A DNA stretch of 5,009 bases, taken from the NCBI GenBank assembly GCA_964441245.1, contig CAYTVR010000429.1, positions 1-5,009 on the forward strand, written 5' to 3'. The notes beneath the pieces were generated by a model. The model saw nothing but the letters and a program-made list of their open reading frames with translations, had not been told where the DNA came from and ran no database searches. This DNA comes from JALZUU01 sp964441245 (GTDB lineage: Bacteria; Bacteroidota; Bacteroidia; Chitinophagales; Saprospiraceae). Below are positions 1-4,967 of this stretch, piece by piece (positions within the stretch are counted from its first letter, which is position 1; each line of letters begins with the position of its first letter). The position numbers and the translations under genes were made by a program.

Positions 1-699
1 TGGTCCTCTACAACCTACTTCATAGAATAAGCAACCACCACGTTTTCCAAATCCGCCATCAATTTTTTCCGCGAAAGCAGTGGCATTTGGACAACCTGTT
101 TGCACGAAATCAGTGAAGAAAGTTTTTGGTCGGTGATAATCGTCGATCAATACATCACCAATACGACCTGTAGAAATGGCAACCAGTATTTGTGTGATCC
201 AATCTGGGTGTGCAGGACATCCAGGAATATTGATAACAGGCAGGCCTCCTTTCGATTTGAAGTTAGCCCCTAAGAAACCTCCTTTAGCTTTTTTATGAAA
301 TTGGAATCCGGTAGATTCAGATGGGTTAGGCGGTACTGCAGGTATTCCACCCCAAGTGGCACAATCTCCAACGGCTACTACAAATTGAGCAGCGTCAGAT
401 AATTCTCTAATCCATTCCTGCATCGGACGATCTGCGAAGTAGTTCATTTTACCGGTGCCGTTTGGCCCTTGAACAACTGATCCTTCAAATACAAAAATAT
501 CCAATTGGGTTTTACCGGAAATACAATCGTTCATCAAATCACTAACCTGATGACCGATTTCTAATCCAATGGTTGGGTGCCATAAAATATTAATGCCGAA
601 GTCAACGATTAACTCTACTACCGTTGGTTCTTGGGCATTAAGGAAGGACATGGTATTTCCACTACATGCTCCACCTTGTAACCATAATACATTTGCCAT
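1..699 (-). CDS. hupS: [NiFe]-hydrogenase small subunit, group 2 (HupS/HucS-like), C-terminus cut by window edge
   Basis: This is the Fe-S electron-transfer subunit of a [NiFe] hydrogenase, which passes electrons from the large-subunit active site during H2 oxidation. The first 233 residues are visible; the complete paralogue next door has 318, so roughly 85 are missing. The start at 699 gives MANVLWLQGG, the usual family N-terminus. There is no Tat signal, so the protein should be cytoplasmic, as in cyanobacterial HupS and mycobacterial HucS. Visible motifs are GGACSGNT (C12, with N15 where group 1 enzymes have a second Cys), GDCATWGG (C113), PGCPAHPDW (C161), QTGCPN (C203) and CLFYEVGC (C223, C230). 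The medial-cluster cysteines lie outside the window. It has its own promoter region, 262 nt after the other small-subunit gene. Family assignment is firm; subgroup (2a or a related clade) is inference. Confidence 0.95.
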   Translation of the reverse strand, partial: MANVLWLQGGACSGNTMSFLNAQEPTVVELIVDFGINILWHPTIGLEIGHQVSDLMNDCISGKTQLDIFVFEGSVVQGPNGTGKMNYFADRPMQEWIRELSDAAQFVVAVGDCATWGGIPAVPPNPSESTGFQFHKKAKGGFLGANFKSKGGLPVINIPGCPAHPDWITQILVAISTGRIGDVLIDDYHRPKTFFTDFVQTGCPNATAFAEKIDGGFGKRGGCLFYEVGCRGP

Positions 700-744
700 A
701 ATGATAGGTGTTTTAAAAAATAAAGCTTAAATGTTGTTTTGATT

Positions 745-770
745 AAACAAAACAGAATTCTGTTTCGTTT
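745..770. promoter_or_regulatory. 26-bp near-perfect palindrome, candidate repressor operator
   Basis: The 16-bp centre AAACAGAATTCTGTTT is a perfect palindrome. The symmetry continues for five more bases on each side with one mismatched pair (positions 749 and 766), giving 13-base arms. It starts a few bases downstream of the transcription start predicted from the -7 box at 785-792, where a bound repressor would block transcription of the small-subunit gene at 699. Size and symmetry suit a TetR-family dimer, and two such regulators are encoded upstream. Which protein binds is inference. Confidence 0.5.
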
Positions 771-784
771 TGCCTTTGTTTTGC

Positions 785-792
785 CAAATATA
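785..792 (-). promoter_or_regulatory. Bacteroidota -7 promoter box of the second small-subunit gene
   Basis: On the minus strand this reads TATATTTG, an exact match to the Bacteroidota TAnnTTTG consensus. It lies 86 nt before the ATG at 699. No clear TTG/TTTG -33 element exists at the usual distance; that position holds TTTT inside the upstream palindrome, which would fit a promoter that needs an activator. The predicted leader RNA is about 80 nt. Confidence 0.55.
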
Positions 793-805
793 TAAATAGA
801 AATTC

Positions 806-827
806 AATTAGAAAATGTTTTCTAATT
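806..827. promoter_or_regulatory. 22-bp perfect palindrome over the -33 region, with a third half-site
   Basis: Ten-base arms (left AATTAGAAAA, right its exact reverse complement) surround a central TG. A further TTAGAAAA half-site follows at 832-839, so three half-sites alternate in direction. The palindrome covers the -33 region of the promoter whose -7 box is at 785-792. It may be a regulator binding site separate from the palindrome at 745-770, whose sequence differs. The AT-rich background lowers confidence. Confidence 0.45.
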
Positions 828-867
828 TATTTTAGAAAAAAACACCTAATTAATAGAATAAAAGACC

Positions 868-888
868 TATTTGGAATAAATCCAAATA
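868..888 (-). terminator. Weak hairpin after the first small-subunit gene
   Basis: Inverted repeat of eight bases (TATTTGGA and its complement) around a 5-nt loop, 73 nt past the stop at 962. In the minus direction it is followed by T-rich sequence (GGTCTTTTATTC). It could end or weaken transcription before the next promoter. The stem is AT-rich, and an operator role is equally possible. Confidence 0.3.
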
Positions 889-961
889 AATTGAAGCGAT
901 TTCAGCAAATTGATAAATAAGAAAAGAGTGAAGGTGCAATAGGAAGGAGTGGCAACAGAAA

Positions 962-1918
962 TTACTTAGAGGTATCTACTTTATGAGATTTTGACAATGC
1001 TTTATTCATTCCCGTTTTGAAGTAATGCATTATTTTGCTCTCCCCCTCGGGGACTTCTTTTGGAAAGTGGCCTAGGTATTTCATTGTTTTAAAGATGCTA
1101 CCTTTTTTCAAGTCATGGTGAGGAAAGCCCGGTTCAGTGCAGCCAAGGCATGGGTGGTTGGCTCTGGTTTTACTAGAGGTACGATTCCATAAGATACGAT
1201 TACAACTTGCTCGTGTCATGGGCCCACGGCAGCCAACTTCATAGAATAAGCAGCCCCCACGTTTTCCGAATCCACCATCAATTTTTTTAACAAAGGAATT
1301 TACGTTGGGACAACCCGTTTGTACAAAATCAGTGAAGAAAGTTTTGGGTCGGTTGAAGTCATCTAACAATACTTCTCCCATTCTCCCTGTTGCGATAGCA
1401 ACTAATATCTGGGTCATCCAATCGGGGTGAGCAGGACAACCAGGTAAGTTGATTACTGGCAAACCACTTTTGCTAATAAAACCTTCCCCCAAATAACCGC
1501 CTTTCGTCTTTTTATGAAATTGCATCCCTGTAGACTCGGTTGGATTAGGAGGGACGGCAATAATTCCTCCCCAGGTTGCGCAATCGCCAATGGCTACTAC
1601 ATAGTTCGCTACCTTTGATAAATCACTTATCCAATCTTTCATAGGACGGCCTGCGAAAAAATTCATATTACCAGTTCCATCGGAACCCTCGATAACAGAA
1701 CCTTCTAGTACAAAAATATCTAAGGGGACTTCGCCGGCGAGTGCTTCGTTTAAGACTTCATTTACTTGTTCGCCAATTTCCATGGCAATGGTAGGATGAT
1801 AAAGAATGCGAATACCAAAATCAGTTACGAGTTCAATAACAGAGGGTTGTTCTGCATTGAGGAAGGACATCGTATTTCCGCTGCAAGCCCCGCCTTTTAA
1901 CCAAATAAGGTTAGTCAT
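962..1918 (-). CDS. hupS: [NiFe]-hydrogenase small subunit, group 2 (HupS/HucS-like), complete paralogue
   Basis: Complete 318-residue small subunit. It starts at the ATG at 1918 (MTNLIWLKGG), which aligns with family N-termini; a TTG two codons upstream is less likely. Candidate ligands are C12 (with N15), C113 and C161 for the proximal cluster, C203, C223 and C230 for the distal cluster, and C239, C257 and C260 (CLGC) for the medial cluster. Q200 stands where group 1 enzymes have the distal His. In the group 2a enzyme Huc all three clusters are reported as [3Fe-4S]; the same here is inference. There is no Tat signal, and the C-terminal tail (about 283-318) is Lys-rich with no membrane segment. 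It is about 72% identical to the gene at 1-699 over 233 gap-free residues. It starts 39 nt after a TetR-family gene, probably in one operon with it. No large-subunit gene adjoins it. Confidence 0.95.
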   Translation of the reverse strand: MTNLIWLKGGACSGNTMSFLNAEQPSVIELVTDFGIRILYHPTIAMEIGEQVNEVLNEALAGEVPLDIFVLEGSVIEGSDGTGNMNFFAGRPMKDWISDLSKVANYVVAIGDCATWGGIIAVPPNPTESTGMQFHKKTKGGYLGEGFISKSGLPVINLPGCPAHPDWMTQILVAIATGRMGEVLLDDFNRPKTFFTDFVQTGCPNVNSFVKKIDGGFGKRGGCLFYEVGCRGPMTRASCNRILWNRTSSKTRANHPCLGCTEPGFPHHDLKKGSIFKTMKYLGHFPKEVPEGESKIMHYFKTGMNKALSKSHKVDTSK

Positions 1919-1957
1919 TCTCAATAGTATTATGGTTACTTAGAACTACTTCTATTA

Positions 1958-2605
1958 TCAATTATCAGAAGAGTGTTGTTTCAATATTGGAATAATCAAT
2001 TGTTCATATTCCGCTATTCCTTTTTCTGTAAAGCAAGGGTACATCTGATTCCATATCATTTCCTTGAATGGTTTTATTTGATCAGTGTTATTGGTATTTC
2101 TAACAACATTTTGGGGTACCCAAAAGGTCATTAATACCCAAATTGTATTTGCAATGTTATCATAAAACCCAACACTTGGTTCTTCCTTTATCAATCCACG
2201 TTGTTGATTGAAATCAAATCGTTTTCGTATCTGACTTATCAATTTTAAGATCTGAATTTGTCTTTTCGCGTGAATAGCAGGGTAGTGTCTATTAATTTCC
2301 AAAACATCTAAAAAGTAGAAAGGATGTGTTTTGGTAAAGGAAAAATATTTTGAAAGTTGATTATCGAAGTCCATTAAATTAGGGAAAATTCGATAGGTCG
2401 AAAGAATCTCAGAAACCTGTTTACATAAGTCCTCCTGAACCGATTCAACGATGGCCTCTTTATTTTTAAAATGATAAGCTAAATTGCCAGGGCTTATACC
2501 TATCTCATCTGCAATTTGTTGCAGGCGGACATTCGTCATTCCATTTTCATTGAAGAGATGAATAGCTGCTTTCAGTATTTTCTGTTTCGTATTGATATTA
2601 GCCAT
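1958..2605 (-). CDS. TetR/AcrR-family transcriptional regulator (proximal to the hydrogenase genes)
   Basis: A 215-residue DNA-binding repressor-type protein, normal length for the family. The N-terminal domain (about residues 7-52) has the classic TetR pattern: KILKAAIHLF, NG, then a helix-turn-helix ending in ISPGNLAYHFKNKEAI. The C-terminal two thirds are all-helical by composition and would form the ligand and dimer domain; the ligand cannot be read from sequence. The start at 2605 (MANINTKQKIL) puts the HTH at the expected place. It lies 49 nt after the unknown-function gene and 39 nt before a hydrogenase small subunit, so co-transcription is likely. Its DNA-binding segment is about 70% identical (32 of 46 residues) to that of the regulator at 3078-3707. 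Control of the hydrogenase genes is inferred from position and the nearby palindromes. Confidence 0.9.
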   Translation of the reverse strand: MANINTKQKILKAAIHLFNENGMTNVRLQQIADEIGISPGNLAYHFKNKEAIVESVQEDLCKQVSEILSTYRIFPNLMDFDNQLSKYFSFTKTHPFYFLDVLEINRHYPAIHAKRQIQILKLISQIRKRFDFNQQRGLIKEEPSVGFYDNIANTIWVLMTFWVPQNVVRNTNNTDQIKPFKEMIWNQMYPCFTEKGIAEYEQLIIPILKQHSSDN

Positions 2606-2654
2606 TATATAATAAAGATTTGGGATGTCACAATTTTATATTAAGATATGTTTG

Positions 2655-3011
2655 TTAGCTTGAGCAAAGTCCAAAATCGTTTAGATCAACTTTCAGAGTA
2701 CCACGTTGATCTTTAGCTGCCAATCGTCTCATATACCAGGCATTCAATTCGGCTTTATCTTTACTAGGGTAACGTGAAATCACTCGTTTAATCAATTTTT
2801 GAGGTTCAAGATGATGAGCGAAAACCAGTTGTATTTCCCACATTCCATCTCTTTTTACAATGTTCTCAATAACTGCAGTATCTCTAAGCCACCAATCATC
2901 TGAGAGAAACTCCATATCAGATTGATAGGCTGGTTTATCTGTGAAATGCTGGTTGTTAAGCAAATTCAATAGCTCATTATAAGCGCGATGATCCAGGTCG
3001 AAATGCTCCAT
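2655..3011 (-). CDS. Small soluble protein of unknown function in the hydrogenase locus
   Basis: I do not recognise this protein. From the ATG at 3011 it has 118 residues. There is no signal peptide, no membrane segment and no metal-binding Cys motif (the only Cys is third from the end). It is rich in charged and aromatic residues, with notable stretches DDWWLRDTAVIE, MWEIQLVFAHH, AWYMRRLAAKDQRG and a C-terminal VDLNDFGLCSS. The alternation of short hydrophobic and charged stretches suggests a compact alpha/beta fold. A GTG at 3053 would add 14 residues, but an exact TAnnTTTG box overlaps that GTG, so the ATG is preferred. It sits between two related TetR regulators and upstream of the small subunits, in the same direction. 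A hydrogenase-linked role is inference from position only. Confidence 0.75.
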   Translation of the reverse strand: MEHFDLDHRAYNELLNLLNNQHFTDKPAYQSDMEFLSDDWWLRDTAVIENIVKRDGMWEIQLVFAHHLEPQKLIKRVISRYPSKDKAELNAWYMRRLAAKDQRGTLKVDLNDFGLCSS

Positions 3012-3052
3012 TTGAAGATTGATTAGAAAAGGATGCCTAAATATTTGAAACA

Positions 3053-3060
3053 CAAATCTA
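3053..3060 (-). promoter_or_regulatory. Possible internal -7 promoter box
   Basis: The minus strand reads TAGATTTG, an exact TAnnTTTG match, in the 17-nt gap after the first TetR stop, 41 nt before the ATG at 3011. No TTG-type -33 element is obvious upstream. If used, it would let the unknown-function gene, the second TetR gene and the first small subunit be expressed apart from the first TetR gene. In such AT-rich DNA a chance match is possible. Confidence 0.3.
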
Positions 3061-3077
3061 CTGAATTTAATGGACGA

Positions 3078-3707
3078 TTAAAAGTAAAAGTCATAAGGCT
3101 TTTCAAGCATTTGGGCATATTCCCGTTTTCCCATGTCTGTAAAATGAGGGATCAATAGATTCCAAACGGTTAGTCTATAGTCTTGGTCGTCCTCCAAAGA
3201 GCCAGCAATGATTGCTTGGCCTGTCATCCACAAGTCCATGGTCATCCATATCTGTAAAGCCAGTTGTTTAAAAGAACCTTCAGCTGGTTCAGTTAATAAA
3301 GCGCCTCTTGCCGCATTGAAATCAAGGATCGTTTTTAATTGATTGATCTGTGAAGAGATATGCGTTTGATGTGTTTTCCCAATAGTTGGATAAGCGCGGA
3401 TAATTTCTAGGGTATCCAAATAGAAGAAGATATATTGACCTTGTAAAATAAACGTCTGTTGAATCAATCGGTCAATATTGTCAAATAAAGGAACTATGCG
3501 AAACTCAGCCAAAAGTTCTTTTTGCTTCTTAGTTAAGTCTTTGTAGAGCGCTAGCAGAATAGCTTCTTTATTGGAATAATGGTAAGCCAAGTTTCCTACA
3601 CTTACAAATGCTTCGTCTGCTATGTGTTGGAGACGAACGTTGACTAATCCGTTTTTATTAAACAGCTTTAGTGCGGCAATTAATATTTTTTCTTTTGTTG
3701 AGTTCAT
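3078..3707 (-). CDS. TetR/AcrR-family transcriptional regulator (distal, first gene of the row)
   Basis: A 209-residue TetR-family protein. The start at 3707 (MNSTKEKILIAALKLF) matches the N-terminus of the paralogue at 1958-2605; an ATG 17 codons upstream would add a Lys-rich stretch absent from that protein and is rejected. The HTH domain spans about residues 5-50 and ends in SVGNLAYHYSNKEAI, nearly the same recognition segment as the other regulator, so the two may recognise similar sites. One oddity is Phe34 at the tight turn of the HTH, where the paralogue and most family members have Gly. The C-terminal domain resembles the paralogue in its IW-rich segment but differs widely elsewhere, suggesting a different ligand. 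A near-consensus -7 box (AATATTTG, 3714-3721) lies only 6 nt before the ATG; a better promoter candidate lies at 3946-3977. Confidence 0.88.
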   Translation of the reverse strand: MNSTKEKILIAALKLFNKNGLVNVRLQHIADEAFVSVGNLAYHYSNKEAILLALYKDLTKKQKELLAEFRIVPLFDNIDRLIQQTFILQGQYIFFYLDTLEIIRAYPTIGKTHQTHISSQINQLKTILDFNAARGALLTEPAEGSFKQLALQIWMTMDLWMTGQAIIAGSLEDDQDYRLTVWNLLIPHFTDMGKREYAQMLEKPYDFYF

Positions 3708-3747
3708 GTAGTACAAATATTCCTTGATTTTGATTTTCTCATTTGAC

Positions 3748-3781
3748 AAAAAAAACAAAAAAAGGAATTCAAAAATCCTTT
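3748..3781 (-). terminator. Terminator-like hairpin plus T-tract upstream of the first TetR gene
   Basis: On the minus strand a 6-bp stem (AAAGGA with TCCTTT, 9-nt loop) is followed directly by a run of T broken by one G, the layout of a weak intrinsic terminator. It sits 41 nt before the TetR ATG at 3707 and downstream of the promoter candidate at 3946-3977, so it could end a short leader transcript or attenuate the operon. The stem is short. Confidence 0.35.
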
Positions 3782-3945
3782 GGTTATGTATTCCAGTTTT
3801 ATGACAAATGTCAAGCGACTATACACTTTTCAAAAATAACCATTATTTCCTCTAAAATGTTGAGCGGGAAGATGCTCCCCCTTCAGGGCCTGTCTAGGAG
3901 CCAAATAGAGCTGGGGGCGTTGGCAAAAGTGTAAAATAATTTAGA

Positions 3946-3977
3946 CAAAAGTACAAAATTCCATTCTTCGAAGGCAA
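3946..3977 (-). promoter_or_regulatory. Bacteroidota-type promoter, -33 TTG and -7 box
   Basis: The minus strand has TTG (3975-3977), a 21-nt spacer, then TACTTTTG (3946-3953), an exact TAnnTTTG. Spacing fits the Bacteroidota consensus (about 19-21). Transcription would start near 3939 and run about 230 nt to the first TetR gene, giving an unusually long leader that includes the hairpin at 3748-3781. Confidence 0.4.
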
Positions 3978-4120
3978 GTGAATTTTATATTGATGAAGCA
4001 TTGATTTTATTCCAGGTTTTAAGATAGAGATTTTAGTCCAAATATTTCACATCGTTATCTTCTGTACGTTTCAAAGAATTTAACAATATGTTTGCGATGG
4101 TCATTGGTAAATGTTTTTTA

Positions 4121-4250
4121 ACAACTACGTTTTTCCTCAACGTTTTTTAATGTGCTCTTTTTTTTATATATTTAGGATGATATTTATTTTTGTTAACACT
4201 AAATCATAATAATATGAAAACTGATAAGTTGTTAAAACAGTTTCGACTAA
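4121..4250 (+). repeat. Promoter-leader cassette, copy A of a direct repeat
   Basis: First copy of a direct repeat whose partner lies 709 nt downstream (4829-4959). The segment 4150-4250 matches 4859-4959 without gaps at 97 of 101 positions. Weaker similarity with small gaps extends left to about 4121. It carries a T8 tract after GTGCTC, the -7 box, the short leader RNA and the first 12 codons of the peptide gene. Beyond codon 12 the copies are unrelated. Confidence 0.92.
4185..4192 (+). promoter_or_regulatory. -7 promoter box of the peptide gene
   Basis: TATTTTTG exactly matches TAnnTTTG and recurs unchanged at 4894-4901. The ATG at 4214 lies 21 nt downstream, giving a very short A/T-rich 5' leader. 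A T8 tract (4158-4165) occupies the -33 region in place of a TTG. The box overlaps the TTG at 4190, which rules out that codon as the start. Confidence 0.6.
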
Positions 4251-4390
4251 AAGGTTTGAAGCTTAAAAATTCTAGTGAATCCTCTCTGGACGATTTCAAA
4301 AACAATTATAAATTAAAACCAATTGATAGTGGTAGGTTGATCTCTATTAAAGGGGGTACTACTATACATCCTCCAATAAGAGGTAATTGA
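4214..4390 (+). CDS. Double-glycine leader peptide precursor (RiPP, bacteriocin or signal peptide type)
   Basis: A 58-residue peptide with a Lys-rich N-terminus and a classical double-glycine leader: G47-G48 preceded by hydrophobic residues at -4 (I45), -7 (L42), -12 (I37) and -15 (L34). This spacing is recognised by C39-type peptidase-exporters. Cleavage would release the 10-residue TTIHPPIRGN, which has no Cys (so no thioether ring or disulfide), two Thr, one His and a Pro-Pro pair. The usual -8 Glu is Arg here. The ATG at 4214 is chosen because the promoter box overlaps the upstream TTG, and the repeat copy at 4923 keeps the same start. A 13-bp hairpin follows the stop. No exporter or modification enzyme is in the window. 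That it is a peptide precursor is well supported; its class and activity are unknown. Confidence 0.65.
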   Translation: MKTDKLLKQFRLKGLKLKNSSESSLDDFKNNYKLKPIDSGRLISIKGGTTIHPPIRGN

Positions 4391-4858
4391 TACTTCAATT
4401 ACGCAACTAATTTGGGAACGTGATTTTTTTAGCTAAAAATCACGTTCTTAATTAAAAAAAATGTCTATAAAAATCAGAATAAAAGAATTACTTCCCTTTT
4501 TCATTCTCATCCGCTTGATTATTCTATAGGCTTCTTACCTCCTTTACAATGCTTATTATTTAATTAAAATGATTGTGAAATTCCATTGCGAAAATGGAAT
4601 CCTATAACAGTTCCGGTGCTTTAACTTCTGAGAGATTTATTGATAATAAATTTATTAATGGAATGTATTTGGATATCTAAGAAATATAAGTTTGAAATGG
4701 TTTTATAAAAACGATAATGAACACCAAGGTTAGCCTGTAGCTCGAAAGTTTCAAATGCAGAAATACTGATTATTCCCAAATAGCCGAGATGAATTATCTC
4801 TTTGATTAAATGACTTCTTTTCCCCTCGACAGCTACGTTTTCTCACCAACTTTTGTAC
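4391..4858. other. Intergenic spacer between the two peptide cassettes
   Basis: Nearly 470 nt of AT-rich DNA without a convincing gene. It contains the terminator hairpin (4416-4447), a 22-codon Lys/Ile/Leu-rich frame (4461-4529) of doubtful reality, an 8-bp hairpin with a 5-nt GCGAA loop (4580-4600, arms ATTCCATT and its complement), and a trivial AT-rich inverted repeat (4635-4651). From about 4829 similarity to copy A begins. Nothing resembling peptide codons 13-58 is recognisable here. Confidence 0.6.
4416..4447 (+). terminator. 13-bp perfect hairpin after the peptide gene
   Basis: Perfect inverted repeat with arms GAACGTGATTTTT and its complement around a 6-nt loop, 25 nt after the stop at 4390. 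Position and stem length fit a transcription terminator. The sequence after it is TTAATTAAAA rather than a long T-run, so it may instead be an RNA-stabilising 3' end. Confidence 0.5.
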
Positions 4859-4959
4859 ATGTGCTCTTTTTTTTATATATTTAGTATGATATTTATTTTT
4901 GTTAACACTAAATCATAAAAATATGAAAACTGATAAATTGTTAAAGCAGTTTCGACTAA
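4829..4959 (+). repeat. Promoter-leader cassette, copy B of a direct repeat
   Basis: Second copy of the cassette. Against copy A the core 4859-4959 has four substitutions and no gaps: two in the untranslated part and two in the coding part, both silent Lys codon changes (AAG/AAA). The similarity stops abruptly at 4959, after the shared CGACTAA. Confidence 0.92.
4894..4901 (+). promoter_or_regulatory. -7 promoter box of the truncated peptide copy
   Basis: TATTTTTG, identical to the box at 4185-4192 and at the same distance from the ATG (4923). The promoter of the second copy appears intact although its reading frame is not. Confidence 0.55.
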
Positions 4960-4967
4960 GCACCTAG
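4923..4967 (+). pseudogene. Truncated second copy of the double-glycine peptide gene
   Basis: The frame reads MKTDKLLKQFRL, identical to the first 12 residues of the peptide at 4214-4390, then Ser-Thr and a TAG stop. The double-glycine site and tail are missing. The break falls exactly where similarity to copy A ends, so it results from a rearrangement (insertion or deletion) rather than a point mutation. The following 42 nt to the window end contain a small CGGTA/TACCG inverted repeat (4980-4994) and no recognised element. The rest of the gene could lie beyond an insertion outside the window. Confidence 0.75.

Larger units (their letters stand above)
3708..4213. other. Intergenic region between the hydrogenase locus and the peptide locus
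   Basis: About 500 nt without a convincing gene. From left to right it holds a near-consensus minus-strand -7 box (3714-3721), a terminator-like hairpin with T-tract (3748-3781), a small palindrome TGACA-AA-TGTCA (3802-3813), a GC-richer patch (about 3865-3925) with a GCTCC/GGAGC stem (3874-3878 with 3897-3901), a minus-strand promoter candidate (3946-3977), and from about 4121 the first copy of the duplicated peptide cassette. A 63-codon plus-strand frame (3743-3934) looks spurious. The stretch 3980-4120 shows nothing recognisable. Confidence 0.6.

Noticed and set aside
3012..3053. GTG start adding 14 residues to the unknown-function protein
   Set aside because: An exact TAnnTTTG box overlaps the GTG, and the ATG at 3011 is the stronger start codon. 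It remains possible if that box is not used.
3708..3758. Upstream ATG adding 17 residues to the first TetR regulator
   Set aside because: The added stretch is Lys/Ile-rich and absent from the paralogue; the ATG at 3707 places the HTH at the normal distance from the N-terminus.
3802..3813. Palindrome TGACA-AA-TGTCA
   Set aside because: Five-base arms alone are weak, it is about 95 nt from the nearest start codon, and it matches neither palindrome near the small-subunit promoter.
3743..3934. 63-codon plus-strand open frame opposite the TetR upstream region
   Set aside because: No recognised domain, low-complexity Lys-rich start, and it overlaps the terminator-like T-tract and other minus-strand control signals. 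Only its last third has any faint transposase-like look, recorded as a finding.
4190..4213. TTG start adding eight residues to the peptide precursor
   Set aside because: The codon lies inside the TATTTTTG promoter box, so it would not be in the transcript. The duplicate copy also supports the ATG at 4214.
4461..4529. 22-codon frame starting MSIKIRIKELL and ending in a hydrophobic Ile/Leu stretch, preceded by an A-run
   Set aside because: It lies just past the terminator hairpin with no promoter of its own, and a frame this short is expected by chance in AT-rich DNA. A small hydrophobic peptide cannot be excluded.
4635..4651. Inverted repeat ATTTATT-GAT-AATAAAT
   Set aside because: Pure A/T arms in AT-rich DNA; no position or context suggests a function.
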